From contig NZ_BQYK01000002.1 of the NCBI RefSeq assembly GCF_023168145.1, forward strand, positions 294,572 to 331,538: a stretch of DNA of 36,967 nucleotides, given 5' to 3'. Shown piece after piece: positions 27,704 through 36,179 of the stretch. The translations under genes and the position numbers were made by a program. This stretch comes from Sporosarcina sp. NCCP-2222. GTDB taxonomy: Bacteria > Bacillota > Bacilli > Bacillales_A > Planococcaceae. The notes beneath the pieces are model-generated. The model saw only the letters and a list, made by a program, of their open reading frames with translations, was not told the origin of the DNA and made no database searches. Within the stretch, counting starts at the first letter, position 1. Each line of letters opens with the position of its first letter.

Positions 27704-30151
27704 TTATTTTTCTGTGACAGCTTCTTTTTCAGTTTTCACAACAAAATTGCCATCTTCTACATCGACGATCACTTTTCCGCCTGTAAGCACCGTACCTTTA
27801 AGAAGTTCTTCAGACAACTTATCTTCTACATGTTTTTGAAGCGCACGGCGCAATGGACGAGCCCCGTAATCAGGGTCATATCCTTCTTCCGCGATTTTCA
27901 TTTTCGCTTCGTCCGTCAAGACAAGTTCAATGTCCTGCTCAGCAAGGCGTTTTGTCAATTCATTCGACATCAGTGTAACAATCTCTTTTAAATGCTCTTT
28001 TTCAAGTGAATGGAAGACAATCATTTCATCCACACGGTTCAAAAATTCAGGACGGAATGCTTTTTTCAACTCTTCTAGCATTTTGCCTTTCATATCTTCG
28101 TAATCCCGTTCGCCGTCTTGAAGGTTGAATCCGACATAACGGTTCTTTTTCAAAGCTTCCGCTCCTACGTTCGATGTCATAATAACAACCGTATTGCGGA
28201 AGTCGACCGTACGACCCTTCGAATCCGTTAGCCTTCCATCCTCCAAAACTTGCAGGAGAATATTAAAGACATCAGGATGCGCCTTCTCGATTTCATCAAG
28301 CAGGACAACGGAGTATGGTTTGCGGCGTACTTTTTCTGTCAATTGCCCGCCTTCATCATAGCCGACGTAGCCAGGAGGTGAGCCGACGAGTCGGGATGTG
28401 GCATGCTTTTCCATGTACTCGGACATGTCAATCCGAATCATCGCATCTTCGTCACCAAACATCGCTTCCGCCAGTGCACGGGCCAGTTCTGTCTTCCCGA
28501 CCCCTGTAGGACCAAGGAAAATGAATGAACCAATCGGACGCTTCGGATCTTTCAATCCGGCACGCGCACGTCGAATTGCCCGGGAAATGGCCGTTACCGC
28601 TTCTTTTTGGCCAATGACGCGCTCATGAAGCAATTCTTCCATGTTCAACAATTTAGCAGTCTCTGTCTCGGCAATTTTAGCGACCGGCACGCCAGTCCAC
28701 ATCGCAACGACTTCCGCTATATCATTAACCGTAACTTCCGATTCTTTTTGGCCTTGTTTTTCTTTCCAAGCTGCCTTCGTTTTTTCGAGCTCTTCCTTCA
28801 TCTTCTGTTCCTTATCTCGGAAGGAAGCGGCCTTTTCGAATTCCTGGCTTTGAACTGCCGCGTTCTTCTCATGGCGGATTGCTTCCAGCTTCGCTTCCAA
28901 CTCTTTTAAGTTAGGAGGCGTTGTATAAGAACGAAGGCGCACCTTTGAACCCGCTTCGTCGATTAAATCGATCGCTTTGTCTGGAAGGAAACGGTCCGAT
29001 ATATAGCGATCTGACATTTTCGCAGCCGCTTCGATTGCCTCATCTGTAATCTTTACCCGGTGATGCGCTTCATACCGGTCTCTAAGCCCACGGATGATCT
29101 GGATGGACTCTTCAACTGTCGGTTCATCGACTTGAATCGGTTGGAAACGGCGCTCCAGCGCAGCGTCCTTCTCAATATATTTCCGGTATTCATCAAGCGT
29201 CGTTGCACCGATGCATTGTAGCTCCCCGCGAGCCAAAGATGGCTTCAGAATGTTAGAGGCATCGATCGCCCCTTCTGCTCCACCGGCTCCGATCAATGTG
29301 TGCAATTCATCGATAAATAAAATGATATTTCCGGCTTGACGGATTTCCTCCATCACTTTTTTCATGCGGTCTTCAAATTCACCACGGTATTTTGTACCTG
29401 CGACGACTGTTCCCATATCGAGCGTCATAACCCGTTTGTCACGAAGAATTTCCGGTACTTCATTGTTGACGATCTGCTGGGCAAGACCTTCCGCAATCGC
29501 TGTCTTCCCGACACCCGGCTCTCCAATTAATACTGGGTTGTTTTTCGTGCGGCGTGCAAGCACTTCAATAACACGTGTAATTTCCTTGCTCCGTCCGATG
29601 ACAGGGTCCAAAGATCCTTCACGGGCGATTTCAGTCAAATCACGGGCCAGACTATCCAATGTCGGCGTAGAGGCCGAAGAGGACGGCCCTTGAGTTCCTA
29701 CTGAGCTGTCATTGTTTCCTAGCAATTGCAGCACCTGCTGCCGTGCCCGGTTCAAGCTGACGCCTGCATTGTTCAGCACGCGCGCTGCGACTCCTTCACC
29801 TTCCCGAATCAATGCAAGCAGAATATGCTCAGTTCCAATGTAAGAATGGCCGAGTTTCCGAGATTCATCTACAGAAAGCTCAATCACTTTTTTCGCTCTT
29901 GGTGTGTAATGTACAATTGGGCCGACATCCTTATTGCCTGTTCCAACGAGGCTTTCAACGCCTTTTTCGATCGTTTCGAAGCTGACATCGATAGCTTCAA
30001 GCGCTTTAGCTGCAATGCCTCCACCTTCACGGATCAATCCTAATAAAATGTGTTCTGTGCCGATGGATTCATGTTTCATCCGAATTGCTTCTTCTTGAGC
30101 CAGTTGCAGTACTTTTTGGGCCCTCTGCGTAAGACGATTATTAAACATCAT
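27704..30151 (-). CDS. clpC: ATP-dependent Clp protease ATPase subunit ClpC
   Basis: ClpC is an AAA+ unfoldase that with ClpP degrades misfolded proteins and, with McsB, arginine-phosphorylated ones. The 815-residue protein has two Clp N-domain repeats (to about residue 145), AAA domain 1 with Walker [10 protein letters not shown] near 211 and sensor region [14 protein letters not shown], then a coiled M domain with a UVR-like stretch ([18 protein letters not shown]). AAA domain 2 has [16 protein letters not shown] near 545. The ATG at 30151 gives [12 protein letters not shown], like Bacillus; an ATG 6 bases upstream sits only 4 bases from GGAG. A CtsR-controlled promoter lies immediately upstream in addition to the operon promoter. 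Confidence 0.97.
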   Translation of the reverse strand: MMFNNRLTQRAQKVLQLAQEEAIRMKHESIGTEHILLGLIREGGGIAAKALEAIDVSFETIEKGVESLVGTGNKDVGPIVHYTPRAKKVIELSVDESRKLGHSYIGTEHILLALIREGEGVAARVLNNAGVSLNRARQQVLQLLGNNDSSVGTQGPSSSASTPTLDSLARDLTEIAREGSLDPVIGRSKEITRVIEVLARRTKNNPVLIGEPGVGKTAIAEGLAQQIVNNEVPEILRDKRVMTLDMGTVVAGTKYRGEFEDRMKKVMEEIRQAGNIILFIDELHTLIGAGGAEGAIDASNILKPSLARGELQCIGATTLDEYRKYIEKDAALERRFQPIQVDEPTVEESIQIIRGLRDRYEAHHRVKITDEAIEAAAKMSDRYISDRFLPDKAIDLIDEAGSKVRLRSYTTPPNLKELEAKLEAIRHEKNAAVQSQEFEKAASFRDKEQKMKEELEKTKAAWKEKQGQKESEVTVNDIAEVVAMWTGVPVAKIAETETAKLLNMEELLHERVIGQKEAVTAISRAIRRARAGLKDPKRPIGSFIFLGPTGVGKTELARALAEAMFGDEDAMIRIDMSEYMEKHATSRLVGSPPGYVGYDEGGQLTEKVRRKPYSVVLLDEIEKAHPDVFNILLQVLEDGRLTDSKGRTVDFRNTVVIMTSNVGAEALKKNRYVGFNLQDGERDYEDMKGKMLEELKKAFRPEFLNRVDEMIVFHSLEKEHLKEIVTLMSNELTKRLAEQDIELVLTDEAKMKIAEEGYDPDYGARPLRRALQKHVEDKLSEELLKGTVLTGGKVIVDVEDGNFVVKTEKEAVTEK

Positions 30152-30240
30152 ATCCATTCCACTCCTTCTATACGAATATCAACTTTTCCCCGCTTTACTA
30201 GCACGGAATAGGGATTTCAATTCATCAAAAATCTAGTCTG

Positions 30241-30294
30241 TTTGACTTTGACTATCTTTGACTTAATTATACAAGATGGAAAGCATGTGTGCAA
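30241..30294 (-). promoter_or_regulatory. Internal clpC promoter with CtsR operator
   Basis: On the minus strand TTGCAC (30294-30289) and TATAAT (30271-30266) are spaced by 17 bases. The CtsR box, in plus-strand sense TTTGACTATCTTTGACT (30247-30263), lies just after the -10, preceded by a third TTTGACT copy (30241-30247). Bases 30242-30273 are identical to the block before ctsR. CtsR should repress it and heat or protein stress should release it. Confidence 0.88.
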
Positions 30295-30303
30295 AACAGA
30301 TGC

Positions 30304-31389
30304 TCATTCTCCGGATTCCTCTTCCATTGACCTTTTAGTGCCCACTTCAAGCCTTTCCCGGAACAGTTTCGCCCGGAAAATATCCCGTTCTTCAGCCGTT
30401 AACTCCGTTCCCGCATATTGCTGGAGGAACCCCGGCTGCATAAAAATCATCAGTTCATTCAAGATGGTCATATCGATATCTTGAATGATATCCATATCGA
30501 TTCCCAGACGGACATCCGATAAGCAGCGGGCTGCTTCTTCTGATGGCAGAAGACGGGCATAGGTGATAGTGCCAAGAGAGCGGAACAATCTGTTTTCAAG
30601 CGCAATTCGGGATTTGGACATGAGAAGCTCACGCGACCTGCGTTCATGTGCAATTAGACGTAATGTAATATTCTTCAACTCGGACAGGATCTCCTTCTCG
30701 GTTTTGCCGAGGGTCGTCTGATTGGAGACTTGATAGATATTTCCGAGCGCCTCACTGCCTTCACCATAACTTCCACGGACTACAAATCCAAGTCGCGAGA
30801 TTGCCGGGATGATGCGATTTATTTGCTTTGTCATCGTCAATGTCGGCAAGTGCATCATGACAGATGCACGCATTCCAGTCCCCGTATTGGATGGACAGCT
30901 TGTCAAATAGCCAAATTGTTCATCAAAAGCATAGGGAAGTTTCTTCTCTAAAAAATCATCCACCAAATCCGCCTTTTCATAAGCGCTATCCAGTTGGAAT
31001 CCGGGATAAATGCATTGAATTCGAATATGGTCCTCTTCATTCACCATAATGCTGAGCGTTTCGTCCTCCGACAGAACGACTGCACCATGTCTTTCCGGAT
31101 CGGTCAATTGTGGACTGATTAAATGCTTTTCCACTAACACTTGCCTTTCAAGAAGTGGCAATTCAGAGACCTTCATATAGGAATACCCATTTTCTTCTGA
31201 GTTAAGCAGTGCCTCTGTAATTAGATGATCAACATCCTTCGCTTCCTCGGGTGAAAATGCGATCGGGAACCTTCGGCCTCTTAAATTTCGCGCTAGGCGT
31301 ATTCGAGTAGACATGACAATATCGGAATGTTCGCCATGGGAAGACATCCAGCCCGTCACTGAGTTTTTCATGAAGTTATCAATTGACAT
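30304..31389 (-). CDS. mcsB: Protein arginine kinase McsB
   Basis: McsB phosphorylates arginine residues on damaged proteins, marking them for ClpCP, and inactivates CtsR during stress. The 361-residue product has the phosphagen-kinase-like catalytic domain. It contains SDIVMSTRIRLARNLRGRRF near residues 22-41, VNEEDHIRIQCIYPG near 118-132, the CPSNTGTGMRASVMMHLP active-site segment near 165-182, and RGSYGEGSEA near 205. The ATG at 31389 is 6 bases after GGAGGAGGTG; a GTG 9 bases upstream overlaps that ribosome binding site. The start overlaps the end of mcsA by 11 bp. Confidence 0.95.
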   Translation of the reverse strand: MSIDNFMKNSVTGWMSSHGEHSDIVMSTRIRLARNLRGRRFPIAFSPEEAKDVDHLITEALLNSEENGYSYMKVSELPLLERQVLVEKHLISPQLTDPERHGAVVLSEDETLSIMVNEEDHIRIQCIYPGFQLDSAYEKADLVDDFLEKKLPYAFDEQFGYLTSCPSNTGTGMRASVMMHLPTLTMTKQINRIIPAISRLGFVVRGSYGEGSEALGNIYQVSNQTTLGKTEKEILSELKNITLRLIAHERRSRELLMSKSRIALENRLFRSLGTITYARLLPSEEAARCLSDVRLGIDMDIIQDIDMTILNELMIFMQPGFLQQYAGTELTAEERDIFRAKLFRERLEVGTKRSMEEESGE

Positions 31390-31933
31390 GGGCGTCACCT
31401 CCTCCGTCCATCATCAGCCTTTTCAGTTCGTTCGCTTCATCACGCAAAGAAGCAGCCTCTTCAAACCGTTCTTCTTCGATGGCTTCTTGCATTTTCAACC
31501 GGATTTCCTCGATCCGTTTTTTCACAGCGAATAATTCATTAAAAGAGACAGGGATTTTACCAGTGTGACTGGAGTGCCCATTATGCAGCTTGCCAAACAA
31601 GCGAGGCAGGCGTTCTCTGAACGTGTCGTAGCAAGTGGAGCAGCCAAATTTCCCAATGTCCAGAAACTTTCTGAACGTTAATCCGCAATCCGGACACTCA
31701 GGACCTTCCGCCAGCGGCTCTTTCGCCTGCTGTTGAGACTGGAATGGCTCTGAACTGCCAAGCCAATTAGAAAGGAATTGCTGGATGGAAAGGGGCTCTT
31801 GGTTTGGATCGAAATGAAACATTTTGGATTGGAAAGCACATCTTTCACACATATGACGCTCCGAAGATCCTTGCATCGTTTCCTGTGTGAAGATGACAGA
31901 AGCCGGCCTTTCGTTGCAAATTTCACATAACAT
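31379..31933 (-). CDS. mcsA: McsA, zinc-binding activator of McsB
   Basis: McsA is the adaptor that activates the arginine kinase McsB and senses oxidative or metal stress. The 184-residue protein has four CxxC pairs (C3/C6, C29/C32, C80/C83, C98/C101), consistent with zinc binding, and a C-terminal UVR motif (KKRIEEIRLKMQEAIEEERF, about residues 138-157, running to about 172). ATG start 24 bases after the ctsR stop codon. It overlaps mcsB by 11 bp. The second gene of ctsR-mcsA-mcsB-clpC. Confidence 0.95.
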   Translation of the reverse strand: MLCEICNERPASVIFTQETMQGSSERHMCERCAFQSKMFHFDPNQEPLSIQQFLSNWLGSSEPFQSQQQAKEPLAEGPECPDCGLTFRKFLDIGKFGCSTCYDTFRERLPRLFGKLHNGHSSHTGKIPVSFNELFAVKKRIEEIRLKMQEAIEEERFEEAASLRDEANELKRLMMDGGGDAHVN

Positions 31934-31957
31934 CGTTTGCCACCTCTTCTTCTATAG

Positions 31958-32434
31958 TCACTGGTTTTTATTATGTTCGTAAATTAATGTCACAAGCATC
32001 GCCTGCAATATCCTCCCTCGGATGATATCGCGTTCCGGAAGCGGATAATGGAGTGTCGTCCTGTCTACCGCAGCCAAAATGATTCTCGATTCACGCTCGG
32101 AGATAACTTTCTCTTGCAGCAGACGATAGATGACATCCTCAGCCATTGTGTAGGTAGCCCCATCTTGAAGTCCTCTTAAAATATGCTCAATCAATTCTTT
32201 ATGCGAATTGGTTTTCACTTGGTAGATGCGTATATAGCCGCCTCCGCCCCTCTTTGATTCGACTGCATATCCCCGTTCCACTGTGAATCGTGTATTGATA
32301 ACATAATTGATCTGGGAAGGCACGCATTGAAATTTTTCCGCAATTTCACTCCGTTTAATTTCAATAACGCCGTTCTCGCCCTTTTCAATAATCTTTTTTA
32401 AATATCCTTCTATTACATCCGAAATATTCCGCAT
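31958..32434 (-). CDS. ctsR: Transcriptional repressor CtsR
   Basis: CtsR represses class III heat-shock genes and is released by heat and by McsB. The 158-residue product has the N-terminal winged helix-turn-helix (IAEKFQCVPSQINYVINTRF, residues 31-50) and the glycine-rich wing and thermosensing loop RGGGGYIRI (62-70). ATG start behind GGAAGGAGTGAAAACAC. It is the first gene of its operon and is preceded by a CtsR box on its own promoter, so it represses itself. Confidence 0.96.
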   Translation of the reverse strand: MRNISDVIEGYLKKIIEKGENGVIEIKRSEIAEKFQCVPSQINYVINTRFTVERGYAVESKRGGGGYIRIYQVKTNSHKELIEHILRGLQDGATYTMAEDVIYRLLQEKVISERESRIILAAVDRTTLHYPLPERDIIRGRILQAMLVTLIYEHNKNQ

Positions 32435-32470
32435 GTGTTTTCACTCCTTCCGTTGCGAAGTGATAAGCCA

Positions 32471-32524
32471 TTGACTTTGACTATCTTTGACTTAATTATA
32501 CACGATAATACATTGTTTTCACAA
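32471..32524 (-). promoter_or_regulatory. ctsR operon promoter with CtsR operator
   Basis: On the minus strand TTGTGA (32524-32519) and TATAAT (32500-32495) are spaced by 18 bases. The CtsR box TTTGACTATCTTTGACT (plus sense, 32476-32492) overlaps the start region. Bases 32471-32502 are identical over 32 bp to those before clpC. A TTGACT at 32539-32534 has no clear -10 partner. Confidence 0.87.
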
Positions 32525-32573
32525 TTGATTTGCAGTCAAAAAAGAAAGGTTTTGATTTGGCTGGAACGGGTAA

Positions 32574-32608
32574 TTAAGAGGTTGAGGATTTTTTTCTGAC
32601 CTCTTTTT
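32574..32608 (+). other. Small stem-loop with T run in the ctsR/acetyltransferase gap
   Basis: AAGAGGT (near 32576-32582) pairs with ACCTCTT (near 32599-32605) around a 16-base T-rich loop, followed by more T on the plus strand. There is no plus-strand gene upstream. It could be a leader element of the GNAT gene or chance; no clear promoter for that gene was found in 32525-32714. Confidence 0.3.
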
Positions 32609-32714
32609 TCCTCTACCTTATGGGCTTCAGCTGTTATATATGCTATACACAACCTGAACCCACCCCCAAACAAAAAGCTCCTGGTACGATAACTACTACG
32701 GAGGAGATTTACAA

Positions 32715-33293
32715 GTGAATTGGTATGAAAAGCTAAGTGAATATTTCCCGATTGAAGAGATGAAGTCAAAGGAACATATGGAGGCGCTTCTAAACGATAA
32801 GAAGAATATCTATCGTAAAGAAGAAGGGCCGCATCATGTATTGATGTTTGTGGAGACAGAATCATTCATTTTCATCGATTACCTATTCGTCTCAGCACAA
32901 TCAAGAGGCGCGGGAATCGGTAGGAAACTGCTGAATTCTTTGAAACAGAAAGGGAAACCGATCATTCTGGAAGTGGAGCCCGTGGATTACGAAGATACCG
33001 ATACAGAAAAACGCCTGAAATTTTACGCCCGCGAAAACTTCCATCATGCACGCAGGATCGGCTACAGCAGACGTTCGTTAGCTACAGGGGAGCAAAATGA
33101 TATGGAAATCCTATTTTGGTCTCCAGATGATGCAGATGAGGAAAGCGTCTACGATGCGATGAAAATGACATATGAAGATATCCATACGTACAAGGATGAA
33201 GCATTTTACGGAGAACCATACGACCCGGCTGAAAAAGTGCTTGTTTTTACAACCGAGAAGAAGAAATGCATTTTAGAACCGTATTTAGCTTGA
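32715..33293 (+). CDS. GNAT family N-acetyltransferase
   Basis: A probable acyl-CoA-dependent N-acetyltransferase of unknown substrate, 192 residues. The acetyl-CoA-binding motif A is visible as VSAQSRGAGIGRKLLNSL (about residues 59-76, with Q-x-x-G-x-G), preceded by strand FIFIDYLFV and followed by PIILEVEPVDYEDTDTEKRL. The C-terminal third (about 115-192) is acidic and not recognisable as a known domain. The start is GTG at 32715 with GGAGGAG upstream. It is transcribed away from ctsR and followed by its own terminator, so it is probably a single-gene unit. Confidence 0.85.
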   Translation: MNWYEKLSEYFPIEEMKSKEHMEALLNDKKNIYRKEEGPHHVLMFVETESFIFIDYLFVSAQSRGAGIGRKLLNSLKQKGKPIILEVEPVDYEDTDTEKRLKFYARENFHHARRIGYSRRSLATGEQNDMEILFWSPDDADEESVYDAMKMTYEDIHTYKDEAFYGEPYDPAEKVLVFTTEKKKCILEPYLA

Positions 33294-33376
33294 TGCAGGA
33301 TGTATGATTTCTAAAGGGATCAACATGCCGGTACATTTGCAAATGAAATAAGTGGCCCTGCCGCCTCTTTCCAATA

Positions 33377-33416
33377 AGGAGAACAGCCCGCAAGAATAGG
33401 GTTGTTCTCCTATTTT
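33377..33416 (+). terminator. Rho-independent terminator after the GNAT gene
   Basis: AGGAGAACAGCCC (33377-33389) pairs with GGGTTGTTCTCCT (33399-33411), 13 bp with one G-U pair, followed by ATTTT. It ends about 120 bases after the stop codon. Confidence 0.85.
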
Positions 33417-33423
33417 AGTACGA

Positions 33424-33453
33424 TTGCTCAGCTATCTTGCATGAAACTATAAT
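33424..33453 (+). promoter_or_regulatory. SigA-type promoter for the membrane-protein gene
   Basis: TTGCTC (33424-33429) and a perfect TATAAT (33448-33453) are spaced by 18 bases. It sits 36 bp before the ATG, giving a short leader with AAAGGAG at 33475-33481. Confidence 0.65.
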
Positions 33454-33489
33454 GGGGATACGACGTACATAGGGAAAGGAGATGATGAT

Positions 33490-34182
33490 ATGGAGGACAA
33501 CAGGATTTCTAAGCGCGGACATCCAAACGCATTGTCCGCTTGGAAAAGAATGTATTACTACGCAGTCATCGCCGGACTGTCCATCTTTGCCATTTTTATC
33601 TTCACTGTGTTTTGGGATCTCTTCCTCACGCAAGAGTGGTTTCTAGCCATAATTTTCGGGGGCCTCTTCCTTTTCCTTTGCTGGATAATTATTATGATTC
33701 TCCGGGCTCCACGAACTAGCGGCGTAACCAAACTTGAACAAATCGACACGCGTACCGGCTATATCATTCATGCGGAAAATGAGTGGACAGGGGAGAAGGA
33801 AACGATTTCGTTTTATTGGGATCAAGTTGATGCGTTACTAATCGGCATCTGGACCAACCCCGGCTTCAAGGAACGGAAATATGATTACGTCGGAGCACGG
33901 CTCGTCTATCGTTACAACGAAGCGGGCGTGAAAAAATACGCTGACCACATCATTGTGTGCGAGAAAAAGTTGGACGAGTGGGTTGACAAGATTAGAAAAC
34001 ATGCCATTCCCTGCCGCGTGACAAATGCTAATATTTCAGCGGTTAAAAAAGAGGAATTTGATGAAATGCTTACGGAAGTCACTGCAGTTCCGATCAGCGA
34101 AATTCCGTCTATTAGGGATTGGTTTATGGAGCAGGAGGATTTTACACTTTGGCACCCTTCCACAAGACCTCAGAAAAAGTAA
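33490..34182 (+). CDS. Two-helix membrane protein of unknown function
   Basis: I do not recognise this protein. It has 230 residues: a short basic cytoplasmic head (to about residue 20), two hydrophobic spans (about 22-46 and 50-72) joined by a very short loop, and a soluble C-terminal domain of about 155 residues. That domain is mixed and rich in aromatic and charged residues (for example GFKERKYDYVGARLVYRY near 125-142), with no catalytic motif I can name. The hairpin-then-domain layout resembles bacterial proteins with a membrane-tethered PH-like domain, but this is inference. ATG start behind AAAGGAGATGATGAT. It has its own promoter and shares a bidirectional terminator with bioB. Confidence 0.8.
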   Translation: MEDNRISKRGHPNALSAWKRMYYYAVIAGLSIFAIFIFTVFWDLFLTQEWFLAIIFGGLFLFLCWIIIMILRAPRTSGVTKLEQIDTRTGYIIHAENEWTGEKETISFYWDQVDALLIGIWTNPGFKERKYDYVGARLVYRYNEAGVKKYADHIIVCEKKLDEWVDKIRKHAIPCRVTNANISAVKKEEFDEMLTEVTAVPISEIPSIRDWFMEQEDFTLWHPSTRPQKK

Positions 34183-34200
34183 CTTCGCAGCCTTTATAAC

Positions 34201-34246
34201 AAAAAGGCAATCACTTACCGGTTTCGCAGTAAGTATTGCCTTTTTT
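34201..34246. terminator. Bidirectional terminator between convergent genes
   Basis: AAAAGGCAAT plus ACTTAC (34202-34218, one bulged base) pairs with GTAAGT plus ATTGCCTTTT (34229-34244), 16 bp in all, flanked by A and T runs. It can end the plus-strand membrane-protein gene and the minus-strand bioYB transcript. Confidence 0.88.
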
Positions 34247-34249
34247 ATA

Positions 34250-35254
34250 TCATATAGTCACAGGTGTTTTTTTCAACGGTTCCAAATCGACCTCGAACCC
34301 TAAATCTTCGAGCATTTGCCTGTCGCGGTCGCTCTCCTGGCCCGCTGTAGTCAAGTAATCGCCGATAAAGATGGAATTGGCAGGATACAGACCAAGGGGC
34401 TGCAAGGAGCGTAAATTTACTTCCCGTCCACCTGAAATTCGAATTTCCTTTGTCGGGTTGATGAAACGGAACAGACTGAGCACTTTCAAGCAATACCGCG
34501 GCGTCAGTTCATTCGTTCCTTCGAGCGGAGTGCCATCGACTGCATGCAGGAAATTGACAGGAATCGAATCCGCGTCCAATGCATGCAAACTGCGCGCCAT
34601 GTCGATAATATCCTCTTTCGTTTCACGCATGCCGACGATAACGCCGGAGCATGGCGAAATGCCGGCTTCCTTTGCAGATTCTACAGTATTCACACGATCG
34701 TCGTATGTATGAGATGTCGTGATGTTGCTGTGATGAGACGCGGACGTATTAATGTTGTGATTGTAACGATCCACTCCCGCCTCTTTCAGTCGCTTCGCTT
34801 GCTCTGGCTTCAAAATACCGAGACACGCGCAAACCGTCATATCCGCATGCTTGCTTTTAATCTCCTTGACGGAATCAATTACGATTTCGAGTTCCCGATT
34901 CACAGGTCCCCGGCCGCTCGCCACGATGCAATAGGTCCCAGCATTTACAGAAGCTGCCCGCTCCGCCCCTGCCACTATCTCCTCCTGTTTCATCATTGCA
35001 TACTTTTCAATCGGTGCCTGCGAGACAATCGACTGGGCACAATAACCGCAATTCTCTGGACACAAACCCGATTTGGTATTAATGATCATGTTCAGCTTTA
35101 CTTTATTTCCATAGTAATGTTTACGGACTTTATAAGCCGCATGGAGCAACGGCAGTAAATCTTCGTCTGGACTTTCCAGGATGGCCATCGCTTCAGCATC
35201 CGTCAGGGTCTCCCCTTGCAACACCCGATCCGCCAATGCTTCGTAATTCATCAT
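34250..35254 (-). CDS. bioB: Biotin synthase
   Basis: BioB is a radical-SAM enzyme that inserts sulfur into dethiobiotin to make biotin. The 334-residue product has the radical-SAM iron-sulfur motif CPENCGYC (C65, C69, C72), the YNHNINTS segment and the C-terminal RISGGREVNLRSLQPLGLYP region that binds the second cluster. Its start overlaps the bioY stop codon in ATGATG, with GAGGAGAAGACG upstream. No other biotin-synthesis genes lie nearby. Cells may therefore import a precursor such as dethiobiotin, or hold the other genes elsewhere; this is inference. Confidence 0.97.
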   Translation of the reverse strand: MMNYEALADRVLQGETLTDAEAMAILESPDEDLLPLLHAAYKVRKHYYGNKVKLNMIINTKSGLCPENCGYCAQSIVSQAPIEKYAMMKQEEIVAGAERAASVNAGTYCIVASGRGPVNRELEIVIDSVKEIKSKHADMTVCACLGILKPEQAKRLKEAGVDRYNHNINTSASHHSNITTSHTYDDRVNTVESAKEAGISPCSGVIVGMRETKEDIIDMARSLHALDADSIPVNFLHAVDGTPLEGTNELTPRYCLKVLSLFRFINPTKEIRISGGREVNLRSLQPLGLYPANSIFIGDYLTTAGQESDRDRQMLEDLGFEVDLEPLKKTPVTI

Positions 35255-35847
35255 CGTCTTCTCCTCACTTTCAATACTTTATACATCCTGCGGCCAAAGA
35301 CCCCTGCAAGAATAGACAGGATAATATCCTTTGGCAACGGCGGAATCATCCACGCCCAAGCCACTTTATAAGTAAATGCATCAGGCGCTTTTGCCCACAG
35401 TTTATATGCAAAATACATCCAATTCGTACCGAGTAAATAACTGACGACAATGGCAACCAGGCCAGCCAGAATGTAACTTTGTAAACTTCCGTTTTTCTCC
35501 ACAATCTTGCCTGCTATATACGCTACCAGTATAAAAGAAATGACAAAGCCAAATGTCGGGCTTAAAATTTGAGCAAAGCCACCTTGAAATTTCGCAAATA
35601 CAGGCGCTCCCGCCAATCCGACGGTAGCATAAACCACCATTGATATCGCTCCAAGGCGACTCCCGAGAATGAGTCCTGCCAAAACAGCGAAAAACGGCTG
35701 CAACGTAATAGGTACGCCGCCCACTACAAGAAACGGAACAAAGGAAGTAATATTAGCCCCGATCATCATAAGAGCAGCAAACATACCGCAATACACTAGA
35801 CTTAACGCACTCATTCCACTATTTTGTTTTGCTGATACTGTTGCCAT
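35251..35847 (-). CDS. bioY: Biotin transporter BioY (ECF S component)
   Basis: BioY is the membrane S component that binds biotin and, with shared ECF energising subunits, takes it up. The 198-residue product has about six hydrophobic spans and the family motif GGVPITLQPFFAVLAGLILG near residues 43-62, along with GRLGA-like and GGFAQILSPTFGF segments. I chose the ATG at 35847, with GAGGTG 6 bases upstream; a GTG 9 bases before it is inside that ribosome binding site. First gene of a two-gene operon with bioB, overlapping it by 4 bases and controlled by a BirA-type operator. Confidence 0.95.
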   Translation of the reverse strand: MATVSAKQNSGMSALSLVYCGMFAALMMIGANITSFVPFLVVGGVPITLQPFFAVLAGLILGSRLGAISMVVYATVGLAGAPVFAKFQGGFAQILSPTFGFVISFILVAYIAGKIVEKNGSLQSYILAGLVAIVVSYLLGTNWMYFAYKLWAKAPDAFTYKVAWAWMIPPLPKDIILSILAGVFGRRMYKVLKVRRRR

Positions 35848-35883
35848 CCAATACACCTCATTTAACTAATTATCTGTAGTAAT

Positions 35884-35912
35884 AGAATATAAGCTCACAA
35901 AATATGTGTCAA
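35884..35912 (-). promoter_or_regulatory. SigA-type promoter for bioY-bioB
   Basis: On the minus strand a perfect TTGACA (35912-35907) and TATTCT (35889-35884) are spaced by 17 bases. The -35 lies inside the BirA operator. Confidence 0.78.
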
Positions 35913-35938
35913 CCATATTTTGATTCTAGGTTAACTCA
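35905..35938 (-). promoter_or_regulatory. BirA (biotin repressor) operator
   Basis: An inverted repeat, plus-strand TGTGTCAACC (35905-35914) and GGTTAACTCA (35929-35938), spaced by 14 bases. It matches the GTTAACC/GGTTGAC half-sites of Firmicute BirA operators. It covers the -35 of the bioY promoter, so biotin-loaded BirA should block initiation. Confidence 0.8.
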
Positions 35939-36140
35939 TTTTATTTATCATTACAGATTAGAGGATACAATAGACGGTTATGTTCCTCCCTTCTGTCTTA
36001 AGGGGACGTTGTTGGTTGAATGATCGATTCTCTGAAACGGGATGAGGATGGGTCGGACGGAGTTTACATGTAGGTGGGTATGCGCGCGTGCAATATCCGA
36101 GGAGTGATCAACAGATCTAGTGGAAACCCTTTTGCTAGAT
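35939..36140. other. Intergenic region with no recognised gene
   Basis: About 200 bases between the bioY control region and the terminator of the small membrane-protein gene. Open frames here have no ribosome binding site and read like chance. No repeat or convincing promoter was seen; a TACAAT near 35968 on the plus strand lacks a good -35. Confidence 0.5.
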
Positions 36141-36175
36141 AACAAAAAAATCGACAGCTCTCCGCTGCCGATTTT
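36141..36175 (-). terminator. Rho-independent terminator after the small membrane-protein gene
   Basis: On the minus strand AAAATCGGCAGC (36175-36164) pairs with GCTGTCGATTTT (36158-36147), 12 bp with one G-U pair and a 5-base loop, followed by a run of T. It begins 5 bases after the stop codon. Confidence 0.9.
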
Positions 36176-36179
36176 CCAT

